Positions 1 through 11,812 of a stretch of DNA of 64,000 nucleotides are shown here, in pieces (position 1 is the first letter of the stretch; each line of letters begins with the position of its first letter). This stretch comes from Planctomycetota bacterium (lineage in GTDB: Bacteria; Planctomycetota; Planctomycetia; Pirellulales; Pirellulaceae), in contig CAUJKE010000206.1 of assembly GCA_963205385.1 (NCBI GenBank), forward strand, positions 43,659 through 107,658. The letters are read 5' to 3'. The position numbers and the translations under genes are program-made. The notes under the pieces are model-generated. The model searched no databases and was not told the origin of the DNA. It saw nothing but the letters and a program-made list of their open reading frames with translations.

Positions 1-59
1 GCGGTCCATAACGCCGAGGCAATCAACGACAGCGCTGTCAGAAAGAGCCGTGCATTCAT
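1..59 (-). CDS. N-terminus of a secreted protein, truncated by the left window edge
   Basis: Reverse complement from 59 reads ATG AAT GCA CGG CTC TTT CTG ACA GCG CTG TCG... = MNARLFLTALSLIASALWT, a signal-peptide-like start, with a purine-rich AGGA-type stretch upstream; same strand and just downstream of the cytochrome operon. Confidence 0.55.
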   Translation of the reverse strand, partial: MNARLFLTALSLIASALWT

Positions 60-177
60 GATCGATTTCTCCAGGAAGGCTAATGGTCGCCAGCGATAAA
101 TTCCATTGCAAATTCGCCCGCAGTTCGACGTGCTGAAGTGCGGAGCGCCAGGTTCTGAGCAGGTCACGCGCTCGATC

Positions 178-2985
178 TCAATTCGCCAACAAACGGGCCG
201 CTGCCGAACCAGGGCGATTGGACTCAGTCAATCGCGCGCGGAGTCGCCACGGGCCGTAGTTGTCATGTACTTTGACCAGGATGCGGTTTTCGCCTGCGGC
301 CAGATTGATAGGCACGATGTCTTTGTCGTAGTCGAACGGCTGCTCCACCAGGCGTTGCAGAACCTTGTCGCCGTTGACGAACAGTTCGAACATGTCGTCG
401 CCACTGAGACGCAGGTACACGACTTGTGCGCGGTCCGAGGTCACGGTCGTATAGGCGTAGCCCGTGACCCTGTCCAGCTTGCCGAAGTGCGCCTCGAAAT
501 CGAGTACGCCGGAGGGATCCTCTAACTTGACCTCTTTCCAGGTGGCAGGCTTGTTGTTCTTGCCGGGATAACTGGCGGCCAGGTCGATCGTTTGTTCCGG
601 CCCGAGGGCGGTGCGGATCGCGCTTCCGTCGGCATTTTCAAACGGGCCACAGATCTTCCAATCGCGCAGCAACCCCGCGTCGGCGGTGATCTCGTGGAGA
701 TAGCCTGCGATCAAGTCGACTTCTTCCGGCTTGATCCAACCACCGCGCTTGCCGCGCATCTCTTCCACCGTCTTCGTCCAGTCGGCAGGTGTTTTGCGTT
801 GGCTTAGTGCTTTGGTCAAAGCGTGGCATTCCGTGCAACGGTTTTCGATCGCCGCGACCGCGTCGGTATAAACATCGGGAATCGTCTTGTTGTGCGCCGC
901 CGCCAATTTGGCGCTTTGGTCGCGGTCGTAGCTGAGATATTCGTCGTTGCCTGGCAGATTGTCCCATTGGGCGCCAAGGTCGGCCCACAACGTGAACTTC
1001 GCCAGTTCGTCGTCGGTCAAGGGAGCGTCAGGCGGACATTGGTTCACCTTCGCGTCGTACAACGGACTATAGCCGTGCAGTCGCCAGATCAACGGCGACT
1101 TCCGCGCAAAGCCGGGATGAATGAACTTTCCGAGTCGGGGAGAAGCCGCCGCGCTAAGGTTCAAATACGCCTTGTTAAAGATCGCGGAACGTAGCGAAGA
1201 CGATTCATTTCCATAGTGAACCGTTCGCTGGTAGACCAGTTGATCGCCGTGGGAGAGATCCAACCCCGCCGCAGCCTGTTGCTCGTTGTGGCACCGCACG
1301 CATTTGGCTTCAATGATCGGCGTTAGGTCGCGGCGAAAATCGATCGTGTGTCGCTCTTCGGGCGGAACGTTTAACGCCGCCGGGGGCGTCAACGCGGCGA
1401 GCGGAACCGCCGACAAATCAGGAATCGTGGTGCGACTTTCATGACAACCGACACACACGCGACGTTCGCCGGGACGAACCCACGCCCACGTCAGCGCGTC
1501 TTGCAAAGCCATTCCCTTGTCGTCGATGGTCTGCCAATGCAGCACCGTATCGGCCGGCACTTCCACATAGAACGAACCATCCTCGGCGACCGGCGCTTCG
1601 CCTACTACGCGCTTCTGCTCGAAGTTGCTGATCGAATTGGAAGACGAACCAAACGATGAATAGCCGACCCCCGGCGGAAAAGTGCGGAAGAACGGATCGT
1701 CATCGTGAATGCCAAAACCCTCGATGATGCGAATCTTCTTTATTTGGCCAGGCTTGATGAAGGCTTCTTTATCCAGTTGCCCGACATAGGCGTTCAAACA
1801 TAACAACGTGCCGGAGGTCTTGCCGTACTCGATGTCATGGTCGGGGATGATCTTGGGGACCGGTCGGGACTCGATCGGGATCGGATTGAGCGCTTGGTAT
1901 TTTGGATCGTTGTAGATCGGTTCGCCGACGGTCTTGTTTTCGAAATCAAACCAGTAAATTCCATACTTCACCATCGCGCCATCTGGATTCATGTACGCGC
2001 TCCACGCCGGCTTCGCCGACCAGACGACCATCAAGCGGCCGTCTTGCATGGGGTACGGATCGCGGTAGCGTCCGCCGGCGCTGTTGGGGTTATAAATATT
2101 AACGTCGGGCGTGAGAACCTTGAGCGTTTTGGGATCGTTCGGATCGCCAGGCGTGATCATGCCGAGTTGGCCACCGCCATAGCAATGATGAAACGTGCTG
2201 TCGATGAAGACGATTCGTCCATCCGGCATCTCGCGCTGTTTCCAGCGGAAGCCACCGCGCTGATTGCCCCAGAAATCAACAAATCCCGTGCCATCCGGAT
2301 TCATAGTGAAAAATGCAGACGCCCCCGACGTATGATACCGCATGCCGTGATGCTGCCAACTTTGGAACAGCACCCGCCCATCGCCCATCACGATGAATTC
2401 CGAATCTGAACTGATGTTAAAACTGATCTGCTCGACATTCGAACCATCCGCGTTGCAGCGATGCGCCAGGCGGGCATGGTCGCGGTCATATTCGTCGCGC
2501 CTCTGGTGGGGCGTCATCGCCACGTGATGCGTGGACGAAAAAATGATGCGCCCGTCCGGCAGGTAATTCGGCGAACAGACATCGGCCATCCCCTGCGTGA
2601 CCTGCCGTTTGCCAGTGCCATCGATATTCATCTCCCAAACTTCCCAGCCGTCTTTCGCCGTCTTGCGCCCCGCGAACAGAATCTTCTGCCCGTCGCAAGA
2701 AATTTCCGGCTCTTCAACGCCATAGAAATCTTCCGTCAGCACGGTCAGTTCGCCTTCAGGCGTCGGCGGCGAAAGCTTGACGATTTGCGAACCGGGAACG
2801 TGAGCGGAATTTCCGAAGTGATACATGAACGGTTCGTAGTAGATCCCAGGCTTGCCGTCGGGCTTGTTCGGGATGCGCACAAAGATGACGGCGTCGGCTT
2901 GGGTCACCTCCGCCGCAGGCAGTGTCCCGGGATGAAACAGCAAAACGAGCGCCGCCAAGGTCGCGAATGTATTCATCTTCTTCAT
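178..2985 (-). CDS. HzsA-like (hydrazine synthase alpha-related) secreted multihaem protein with PD40/TolB-like propeller repeats and a C-terminal beta-sandwich domain
   Basis: Start chosen at MKKMNTFATLAALVLLF (signal peptide, GGAAAGGATC upstream). PD40-like repeats in the N-terminal half; three CxxCH motifs (CVGCH, CVRCH, CTECH). Confidence 0.8.
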   Translation of the reverse strand: MKKMNTFATLAALVLLFHPGTLPAAEVTQADAVIFVRIPNKPDGKPGIYYEPFMYHFGNSAHVPGSQIVKLSPPTPEGELTVLTEDFYGVEEPEISCDGQKILFAGRKTAKDGWEVWEMNIDGTGKRQVTQGMADVCSPNYLPDGRIIFSSTHHVAMTPHQRRDEYDRDHARLAHRCNADGSNVEQISFNISSDSEFIVMGDGRVLFQSWQHHGMRYHTSGASAFFTMNPDGTGFVDFWGNQRGGFRWKQREMPDGRIVFIDSTFHHCYGGGQLGMITPGDPNDPKTLKVLTPDVNIYNPNSAGGRYRDPYPMQDGRLMVVWSAKPAWSAYMNPDGAMVKYGIYWFDFENKTVGEPIYNDPKYQALNPIPIESRPVPKIIPDHDIEYGKTSGTLLCLNAYVGQLDKEAFIKPGQIKKIRIIEGFGIHDDDPFFRTFPPGVGYSSFGSSSNSISNFEQKRVVGEAPVAEDGSFYVEVPADTVLHWQTIDDKGMALQDALTWAWVRPGERRVCVGCHESRTTIPDLSAVPLAALTPPAALNVPPEERHTIDFRRDLTPIIEAKCVRCHNEQQAAAGLDLSHGDQLVYQRTVHYGNESSSLRSAIFNKAYLNLSAAASPRLGKFIHPGFARKSPLIWRLHGYSPLYDAKVNQCPPDAPLTDDELAKFTLWADLGAQWDNLPGNDEYLSYDRDQSAKLAAAHNKTIPDVYTDAVAAIENRCTECHALTKALSQRKTPADWTKTVEEMRGKRGGWIKPEEVDLIAGYLHEITADAGLLRDWKICGPFENADGSAIRTALGPEQTIDLAASYPGKNNKPATWKEVKLEDPSGVLDFEAHFGKLDRVTGYAYTTVTSDRAQVVYLRLSGDDMFELFVNGDKVLQRLVEQPFDYDKDIVPINLAAGENRILVKVHDNYGPWRLRARLTESNRPGSAAARLLAN

Positions 2986-3074
2986 GGCTTGATCCTTTCC
3001 ATGCAGCGTGGTGCGGACGACACGCGCGTCCAGCCTCGATCCACGGAGTTTCCGAGAATTGTCACGGCGTCCAA

Positions 3075-4925
3075 TCACAGCGTCTTCAAATACTCCACCA
3101 AATCCAGCAACTGCGCTTCACTCAGATCCGAAGTCTCGGCATGATTGTCCGTGGGGTTATGCTTTTGAAAGATCTCCAACAACGTCTTCGCGCGGCCGTC
3201 GTGCAGGTACGGGGCGCTATCCCACACGCCGAACAGGTGCGGCACATCGAATTCCGTGGCGCGAATCGTGTCGCCGTTGGGCAACTTCAAGTCCTCCGGA
3301 CGTCCGCGCCCCAAGCCAACATCACGCCGCTCCCCATTGGAAAATCGCCCAGGCGTATGACACTGGGTGCAGCGCTCATCTTCCTCGAAGATCAACTTCC
3401 CGCGCTCGGCCGCGGCGGAGATTTCGCCCTGCGGGCCACGATACGGATTGGGCATCAGCGGCAATTCCGTCACGAAGGCCGTCAGCGCGGCCAGGTCGGA
3501 TTCGCTCAACGTTGGGCCGCGCATCGCGCCGCTCACGGTCGGGCCGCATTCGTCCGCGCCGATGGTCGGCGCTTCTCCTTGCCAGCGGAACGGTCCCGTC
3601 CCTTTGACGCCCAGGAAGCTGCGGATATTCTTGGGGTTGCCTAGTCCGTCGTCCTCCAAGTCCCAGCTCAAGCCCGTGGTGTGGCCATCGGGATGGCACG
3701 AGGCGCAAGTGAATTGCCCCTGAAAGCAGATCGCCGCGGAATGAAAGAGAATCTCGCCACGCCGCAACTGCGTCAGTTCCGCCGGCCCGCCGACGTCGAT
3801 GGTCGCGGAGACGCTTTTGGTCGCGGAATCAACGACCGAAACTGAGTTGCCCAAATGATTGGCGACAAACACCCGCTGGCCGTCCGCCGACATCGCCAGG
3901 CCATACGGGTTCGCGCCTACGGGGATTCGACCCACGACGAAGGCCGGACTGAGGCTCAGCTTTGCCCGCAACTGGCCACGCTGTTCCACAGGCGTCCGCT
4001 CGATCAGCGCCAGGGCCTGGTCCAGGTCAACCACGAGGACTTGATCGGCGCCGCCGCAGGCCAGATAGGCGAATTTGCCGTTGGGCGAGAGGGCGACGTC
4101 GTAAGGATTGGCGTAATACCGCGTGAACTCGTCCAGCAACAACGTCACGTGTTGTGGCGGTTCGCTATCGAAGTACACGAAGCTGATCGCATTCGTATTG
4201 ACCCAACCTTGCTGCACCTGGGTTAGCGGCGCGAACGGATTGGGCTTCAAATGAGCCACCAGCGCTACGCCCGGCCGCACCTCCGCCACGCCGCGGAGAG
4301 TGCTGGTCATTTCCAGCGGAACCCGCCGGGTGACATTGCCGGCGGCCAGATCAACGACATTCAGCCAACGTGTCGTGTCGTAGTCGTCGCAGGTGACCAG
4401 CAACCGCTTGCCATCGCCAGTGAGCGCTAAGTGGCGAGGGTTTCTGTCAACCACGATCGACTTCGTCACAGCGAGGCTTTGCGGGTCGATCAGTTGCACG
4501 ACTTCGTCTTTGCCCACGCAGGCGACACAAATCGTGCCGTCGGCCGTGACCAGGACGTCATAAGGTTGATTCGCCAGCGGAACATTCTGCCGCGTGTTGC
4601 CGGTGGCGGTGTCGATCACCGATAGCGTGTCCGCCACGCGATTGGCTACGTAAACCGTGCCGCCATCGGGGCTGATGGCAACGCCCGTCGGACCTTCCCC
4701 GGCCGCAAATTCGGCCACAACCTTTCCCGCGCCGACATCAATCTTCGAGACCGAATTGGCGGTTCGGTTGGCCGTGTAGACCCAGTTGCCATCAGCGCTC
4801 GCGACCACCTGCAGCGGGCTGCGATCAATCTCGGCCGCGCTTGCCAGGCTTGCATGAATCCAATGGCTGGCGGAAACGGAAATCAGTAAACAGCAGAGCG
4901 CGGCGACATGGCGTGTCCTGGGCAT
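3075..4925 (-). CDS. YVTN/YncE-type beta-propeller fused to a dihaem cytochrome c peroxidase-like domain
   Basis: Repeats such as 'SPDGGTVYVANRVADTLSVIDTATG' and 'SADGQRVFVANHLGNSVSVVDSATK'; CASCH and CTQCH haem motifs; signal peptide. Confidence 0.85.
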   Translation of the reverse strand: MPRTRHVAALCCLLISVSASHWIHASLASAAEIDRSPLQVVASADGNWVYTANRTANSVSKIDVGAGKVVAEFAAGEGPTGVAISPDGGTVYVANRVADTLSVIDTATGNTRQNVPLANQPYDVLVTADGTICVACVGKDEVVQLIDPQSLAVTKSIVVDRNPRHLALTGDGKRLLVTCDDYDTTRWLNVVDLAAGNVTRRVPLEMTSTLRGVAEVRPGVALVAHLKPNPFAPLTQVQQGWVNTNAISFVYFDSEPPQHVTLLLDEFTRYYANPYDVALSPNGKFAYLACGGADQVLVVDLDQALALIERTPVEQRGQLRAKLSLSPAFVVGRIPVGANPYGLAMSADGQRVFVANHLGNSVSVVDSATKSVSATIDVGGPAELTQLRRGEILFHSAAICFQGQFTCASCHPDGHTTGLSWDLEDDGLGNPKNIRSFLGVKGTGPFRWQGEAPTIGADECGPTVSGAMRGPTLSESDLAALTAFVTELPLMPNPYRGPQGEISAAAERGKLIFEEDERCTQCHTPGRFSNGERRDVGLGRGRPEDLKLPNGDTIRATEFDVPHLFGVWDSAPYLHDGRAKTLLEIFQKHNPTDNHAETSDLSEAQLLDLVEYLKTL

Positions 4926-5079
4926 GCTGGCTCTCCGGCGGGGCGAGAGGGAAGGGTGGGAGCGGCGGATGGCGGGAAGGCGAGAAACTCGACTTAGTTA
5001 GCATAGTATTGGCGGCAATTTTTCCCTGTCAAGATGGAAGCCATGGCAATCGGCCGGCGAACCTGCCTCCGGCGAAGCC

Positions 5080-6807
5080 TTAAGCAGGCGAGAGCTGTTG
5101 TTCGAACAAATGCAGTTTCGCAACCCCTTGGCGGTGCAGAAAAGCGCCGAGCGTCTCGCCCACAGTACGATCTTGCTGATAGTACACGAGCAATGGCCGC
5201 AGCGACGCGACCACCTGGTCGAGCGGCACGAGATCCTTGTACAACTGGTTCAAGCGGTGGCCTAAATGATCGCCTCCGACATAAATGGCGAACTTATCCT
5301 GCGCCTGCCTGGCGTCCACGGTTCTGCCGACCAAAGCAATGTCCGCGAGGTAGCACCGCGCGCAACCGTTGGAACAGCCCGTCACGCAGATTTTACAGTT
5401 CTCGCCGGCGAGCCCGAGCCTGTCCAGTTCGGCCTCCAAGGCGGCCAGCAACTGCGGCACGATGCGTTCCGCCTCGGTAATCGCATTGCTGCAGGAAGGG
5501 AGCGCGGGACACGCCATCGCGGCCCGACGGATGCCGCTTAATGCGCTGGCCGGCGCGACATTGTGGCTTTGCAAGAGAGCGTCGATGTCGTCGCGCTGCG
5601 CCGCCGCGATGCCGCACAGCAAGACGTTTTGTTGCGGCGTCAAGCGCACCTCGACGCCCTGCGTCGTCAGGATCTGGCGGAGCGCCGTCTCCAACTGGCC
5701 GCACTGCTCGTTGCTCACGCGGCCGTTTTCGACCGGCACGCCCAACATCCAACGCCCATCATCCGAAGCACGCCAGCCCAGGTGATCCTCGCGCCCGGTC
5801 ACGACAATTCCCCGCGGCGGCGCCAGCCTTCGGCTACATCGTAGTTGCACCTGGCGCTGGAATTCCTCCAGCCCCCAGTTCTTGATCAAATACTTCAATC
5901 GCGCTTCGCCGCGGCACGTCCGATTGCCGCAATCGCGATACACAGCCGCGATCGCCCGCACTACCTCCAGCACGTCGTCAGCGGGAATAAACGCTAGCGG
6001 CCGGGCAAGCGTGGGATCGTGGAAGGCGGCTGAAGGAACCGAACTCATCCCGCCGCCGACGAGCATTTCGTAACCGACGACCTCGCTCCCCTCGCGAACC
6101 ATCAACAGGCCGATGTCTTGCGCGTAAACATCGACGCAGTTATCTTCCGGCAGGGCGACGCCGATCTTCAGTTTGTGGGGCAGATAGACCGTGCCGTACA
6201 GATCATCGACCATGCCCGAATCGAACGCGTGGGGCGCGGACGGTGCATCGGCGGACAACCACACTTCCTCATAAGCGCTCGCGTCAGGCATCAGCGTTTG
6301 CGCGATCGCGTGAGCCATGGCGTGCAATTGCCGATCCAGCGTTTTATCACTGGCCAACGCCGGGCAACACATCACGTTGCAATTCACATCCCCGCCGCTG
6401 GAAAACGTCGTCAGTCCCAGCTTTGCAATCCCGCGAATGACTTCCCGCAAATCGCTTTTATCAAGTTGGCTAAGCTGGATTCCTTGACGCGACGTGATGC
6501 GCAGCGGTTCAAGGTCGAACGCGGCGACGATATCCAGCAGCCCCAGCATTTGTTCCGCCGTCAAACGCCCGCCGGTGGGGCGGACGCGCACGGTGAACTG
6601 GTACTGTTTGTCGAGTCCGTTTTGCCGCCGCTGGAGCCGCACATCCCGGTTGTCATGCTGAATCACGCCATGAAATTTCAACAACTGCACATTCTCAGGC
6701 GAAAACGCCGGCCGCGACGAATCGAGCTCGGCCGCAATCGTGCCGCGCAGCGAATGACTCTCGGACTTGATTCTCTCGATCAGCGATAACTGTTTCGTTT
6801 CAGCCAT
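5080..6807 (-). CDS. Nitrite/sulfite reductase haemoprotein (sirohaem/4Fe-4S)
   Basis: Two ferredoxin-like repeats; cluster motif ACPALPSC...CVTGCSNGCARCYLADIALVG. Start at MAETKQLSL (6807). Substrate (nitrite or sulfite) not decided from sequence. Confidence 0.88.
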   Translation of the reverse strand: MAETKQLSLIERIKSESHSLRGTIAAELDSSRPAFSPENVQLLKFHGVIQHDNRDVRLQRRQNGLDKQYQFTVRVRPTGGRLTAEQMLGLLDIVAAFDLEPLRITSRQGIQLSQLDKSDLREVIRGIAKLGLTTFSSGGDVNCNVMCCPALASDKTLDRQLHAMAHAIAQTLMPDASAYEEVWLSADAPSAPHAFDSGMVDDLYGTVYLPHKLKIGVALPEDNCVDVYAQDIGLLMVREGSEVVGYEMLVGGGMSSVPSAAFHDPTLARPLAFIPADDVLEVVRAIAAVYRDCGNRTCRGEARLKYLIKNWGLEEFQRQVQLRCSRRLAPPRGIVVTGREDHLGWRASDDGRWMLGVPVENGRVSNEQCGQLETALRQILTTQGVEVRLTPQQNVLLCGIAAAQRDDIDALLQSHNVAPASALSGIRRAAMACPALPSCSNAITEAERIVPQLLAALEAELDRLGLAGENCKICVTGCSNGCARCYLADIALVGRTVDARQAQDKFAIYVGGDHLGHRLNQLYKDLVPLDQVVASLRPLLVYYQQDRTVGETLGAFLHRQGVAKLHLFEQQLSPA

Positions 6808-7170
6808 TCGAATTCCTCTAGTCCGGAACGTTCTTTCAGATAATGGCAAGCATCGCGGATTTCAACTCACGAAAGAAAGTGGAGGCTTCTCAGCGGAGCG
6901 AACAAACGGCAGGTGGGCGAAAACGGCAGGCAGGCAAGGCGGGCCGGCGGCACAAACCAGCGAACCTAAACTGCACTTATAGTGTTTAGGCGGTGGGAAT
7001 GCAAGATTAAAAGATGCCCCAGCAGATGTTTGGGGGACCGCTAGGGGAGCGGGCCGGTTGGGCGATTGCGCTGGCCTGTCGTCTGTAGCGAACGCGCAAT
7101 CTTGCCGGAATTGGCTGAATGGGTCCGGCGACTCTGGCCAGTCGCCTGGGACGCCGGTCCCAAGAAACAC

Positions 7171-7194
7171 CAAACCCCGCGAGGGAGCGCGGGG
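7171..7194 (-). terminator. Intrinsic terminator downstream of the NarL-type regulator
   Basis: CCCCGCG-agggag-CGCGGGG (7075-relative arms at 7175-7181 and 7188-7194); on the minus strand the stem is followed by the T-rich TTTGGTGTTTCTT. Confidence 0.6.
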
Positions 7195-7262
7195 CTGGGG
7201 CGAATTAGCTCGATTCGTCGGGCGTTTTCATGCGGGCCTATGAGGAACGTCGCGTGACCGGC

Positions 7263-7895
7263 TTAGACCAGGCCCTTGCGGACGGCCCACACGGCGGCTT
7301 GCGTGCGATCGCTCGCGTCGATCTTGCGAAGGATGTTTTGCACATGCTCCTTCACGGTTTCGATGCTGATGTTCAGCGAATGACCGATCTCACGATTGCT
7401 CAATCCAAGCGCCACGTGACGCAGCACTTGCAGTTCGCGATTGGTGAGCGGGATTTGCTCGTCGACTTGTTCGCGCCGCTTGCTCATCGTCCCCTTTACG
7501 CGATTGAGCACGCTTTCGTTGTGCGGCGATTGCCCTTCCGCGGCGCGGTGGATCGCGTTGATAATCTCTTGCCGCGTCGATCCCTTCAGGACGAAGTCCG
7601 AGGCGCCAAGTGCGACGCTGCGGGCGATGTACGTCGGATTATCGTAGGTCGAGAGCATCACCACGCGGGTCGTCGGCGACTTGCCCCGAATTTGCTCAAG
7701 CGCGGACAGGCCATCGGCCTCTGGCATGCGGATGTCCATCAGCACCACGTCTGGATTGTACTTCATGGTCGCCTCGACAGCCTGATTACCGTCGGCCGCT
7801 TCGGCGACGATTTTGATATCGGTGTCCTTCAGCAGACTCGCGAGCCCGCTGCGAACGACCTCATGATCATCGGCCACCAACACTTTAATACTCAT
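7263..7895 (-). CDS. NarL/FixJ-family response regulator
   Basis: REC domain (VLVADDHEVVRSGL, DVVLMDIRMPEADG) plus LuxR-type HTH (LTNRELQVLRHVALGLSNREIGHSLNISIETVKEHVQNILRKI). Confidence 0.95.
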   Translation of the reverse strand: MSIKVLVADDHEVVRSGLASLLKDTDIKIVAEAADGNQAVEATMKYNPDVVLMDIRMPEADGLSALEQIRGKSPTTRVVMLSTYDNPTYIARSVALGASDFVLKGSTRQEIINAIHRAAEGQSPHNESVLNRVKGTMSKRREQVDEQIPLTNRELQVLRHVALGLSNREIGHSLNISIETVKEHVQNILRKIDASDRTQAAVWAVRKGLV

Positions 7896-8400
7896 ACCTT
7901 ACCGTCCTTCATTTGATGGGCCACGAATGCGGCGTGGTCGACCGACGAGTACCGTCCGCCTGCTTCGCCACAGTGAGCAAAATTGCTCTGGTTCCAAATA
8001 TGCCCCGCTAACGATTCTCAAGCACGAAGAGCGTTTCCAGGTCGCTTTGAGATCGCGACATCCCAATCGCACCACAACCTAATCGTATACACTCCCTCCT
8101 TAGTGATAACTATATTAACCGCCCCTAATGCCGTGACTAGCCCCGTCCAATCGGACTGATTAGTGAAATCCCCGCAAAAACCGCCGTGCGCCACGAAAAT
8201 TACCTGATTAGGGGGAAGGCCGCAAATTTGCGGGGGTAACTGGACATTTTGGCGATGGCACAAATGGTAGTTTAGGCAAACGAGGGCGTTTCGACTGCCT
8301 GGCCGGATGTTGACTAGCGGAATCTATGACGTAGATAAACTGCGACGGCGCCTCGTGGCCGTTTGCAATTGTCAACATTCCGCTCCTGGGAGTCGCTTCC

Positions 8401-9786
<1,386 letters not shown>

Positions 9787-10128
9787 GGCCGGCTCGCAGG
9801 TTCTACGCCGCTCGTTGCCGTTGGTCGGGCGTTGGGGATCGGCGACATGGAACCGCGCCCGGGTATGTGGGCAAACACGCTACATCCATCACCATCATTA
9901 CCAGCGGAACGAAATCGCGCGCGTTATGGCGCGCGGCGCTCTTTAGCGGGTTCTGTCGAATCGGCCGAATGCGTCTCTGGCGCAGGGCGCGCTACTTTGC
10001 TTGCCCAACCATCGGCGAGCAGGTCGATATCTACGTTGCCACATGCGTCCTCGGGCCGGACAGTCGCTCCCACGTTTGTCGCCGGCGCGCGGGCAATTCT
10101 GAAACACGTCGACAGGAATCCCCCACCC

Positions 10129-10455
10129 ATGTCCAAGTCTGTTTTTCGCGTTGTGACGCGCGCCGCCGACGGTTCGCTCCGCATCAAGGATTACCCCACC
10201 TCCGAGCCGCTCCTGCGCATGCACACGCAGATCGGCATCGACGATTGCAGCACCGATCTGGCGCTTCGCGGGCTGCCGGTCTTTCGCGGGCTGGTCGGAC
10301 CGATGCCTGACGGCAAGTGCATCATTCGCTACGAATCGCCAGAAGTTTTCGAGACGTTAACGAAGGAATGGTCGGCCGCCAAAACGGCGCGGCGCACGCG
10401 TCGTCGGACCCAAGCCCCTGCCGCGGCGGAAACCGAAGCGCAGACGGCCAGTTAG
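10129..10455 (+). CDS. Conserved hypothetical protein
   Basis: In-frame ATG at 10129 (MSKSVFRVVTRAADGSLRIKDYPTSE...); low-complexity basic/Ala-rich tail. Confidence 0.55.
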   Translation: MSKSVFRVVTRAADGSLRIKDYPTSEPLLRMHTQIGIDDCSTDLALRGLPVFRGLVGPMPDGKCIIRYESPEVFETLTKEWSAAKTARRTRRRTQAPAAAETEAQTAS

Positions 10456-11039
10456 CGCGTAATCGCGCTCGCTCGGGGCACCAGCGTCGAGTTGCCTGTC
10501 GAGCCTTGCGCGGTGCGCGTCGTCGCCGCGCCCGGCGCAGGAACGGCCACCATTTGTGGTTGGTCGTAGAGTTGAGACGCGGGAGAACTTGCCGCAGGCA
10601 GGCGGCCGCGGGCCAGCATCGTGGCCTGGCTCGTTACAGGCGTGGCGAAGACGAGCGGCGGCAGCGCGTTACCTGCGTGCGGCTGCAACGTGACCTGGTT
10701 GCGCGTCACCGGCACGTACGACGTTTGCAGGCGTTCTTCCCAACGGGTTCTGGCAACATATCGAAACGCAGGCGCCGGCGGCGGCGCGGGGCTCGCCCAC
10801 GCGAAGCGTTGCGCGTTGGGATTCCAAGCATCGAAAGGACGCGCCACCGGAGTCCAAATGTTCCGCACGGCGCGATACTCGCGAACCGGCACAATCACCT
10901 GCTGCTGCACGGGGCGCCAGGTCGTCACCGGCTGGGAGACCGCCGCTAAGTCACCGCCATAAACCGCAGGCACGAAGCCTATCAGTGTGCTGACCGAGCA
11001 GCACGCTAGCGCTGCGAGCATCGAAAACGAACGGAACAT
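10452..11039 (-). CDS. Secreted hypothetical protein
   Basis: Start at MFRSFSMLAALACCSVSTLIGFVPAVYGG (signal peptide); Pro/Val/Gln-rich mature region. Confidence 0.6.
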   Translation of the reverse strand: MFRSFSMLAALACCSVSTLIGFVPAVYGGDLAAVSQPVTTWRPVQQQVIVPVREYRAVRNIWTPVARPFDAWNPNAQRFAWASPAPPPAPAFRYVARTRWEERLQTSYVPVTRNQVTLQPHAGNALPPLVFATPVTSQATMLARGRLPAASSPASQLYDQPQMVAVPAPGAATTRTAQGSTGNSTLVPRASAITR

Positions 11040-11122
11040 AAGCACGGAATTGAGAGCACGAAGATAAGATGAGGTGCGAAAGTTCGCCGCACCGACTATT
11101 ATCGGCAGGGAGGCCAGTGACG

Positions 11123-11398
11123 ATGAGCCGCAAACAAGATATTTCCGCTTTACGTTGTCCAGTGACGCTGTCGCCGCTGCAATATGCCAGCGCTGCAATG
11201 CTGGCAGGCATCAACCGCGCGATTGCCCTCGGAGAGGTGCAAACGCGGGAGAGCCAAACGGTGAGCGAGCCTCTGGAAGATGCCTTGGTGAATTCCGACG
11301 AGACGCTGCTCTTTCCGCTCCGCGGCGGCGTGATCTGCCTGCTCGCCGCCGAAGCGGTGGAGATCGCGGAACACTGGCCGCCGACGGCCGATGGGTAG
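11123..11398 (+). CDS. Trm112-like (UPF0434-type) small protein
   Basis: RCPVTLSPL at the N-terminus and 'TLLFPLRGGVICLLAAEAVEI' near the end match the layout of Trm112 proteins. Confidence 0.55.
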   Translation: MSRKQDISALRCPVTLSPLQYASAAMLAGINRAIALGEVQTRESQTVSEPLEDALVNSDETLLFPLRGGVICLLAAEAVEIAEHWPPTADG

Positions 11399-11473
11399 AT
11401 CCACCGGCAGTTGATACACTGGCAAGCACACTGGCACGCAGCGCCGCGCGTCGCGTTTTCCCGAGGAGTCGCC

Positions 11474-11812
11474 ATGTCCACGATATTCAAAAAAATCATC
11501 GATCGTGAAATTCCCGCCAAGATTGTGTTCGAAGACGGACTCGCGCTCGCGTTTCACGATGTCAACCCGCAAGCGCCGACCCACGTCCTCGTCATTCCCA
11601 AACAGGAGATCGCTGGCCTGGATGCGGCCGGCGAAGGCGACGGCGCGCTGCTGGGGCACTTGCTCCTGGTCGCCAAGCGGGTGGCTTATGAACTGGGGCT
11701 GAAAGACGGCTACCGCGTCGTCATCAACAACGGCCCCGACGGCGGGCAAACCGTTGACCATCTGCATGTGCATGTGTTGGGGGGGAGGGCGATGGGGTGG
11801 CCGCCGGGGTAG
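11474..11812 (+). CDS. HIT-family (HINT-like) nucleotide-binding protein
   Basis: [18 protein letters not shown]...; histidine triad HLHVHVLGG. Confidence 0.96.
   Translation: MSTIFKKIIDREIPAKIVFEDGLALAFHDVNPQAPTHVLVIPKQEIAGLDAAGEGDGALLGHLLLVAKRVAYELGLKDGYRVVINNGPDGGQTVDHLHVHVLGGRAMGWPPG

Noticed and set aside
178-2985. Reading the HzsA-like protein as evidence for anammox
   Set aside because: HzsA-related proteins occur in non-anammox planctomycetes; no HzsB/C, hydrazine dehydrogenase or other anammox genes are in the window.
8018-8263. 81-aa minus-strand ORF in the regulator intergenic region
   Set aside because: No ribosome-binding site or family signal noticed; lies in AT-richer noncoding-looking DNA. 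Kept only as a possibility.
8240-8290. Sigma-54 promoter candidate TGGCAC-AAATG-GTAGT before the NtrC-type gene
   Set aside because: Only the -24 half matches; the -12 TTGCA half is absent.
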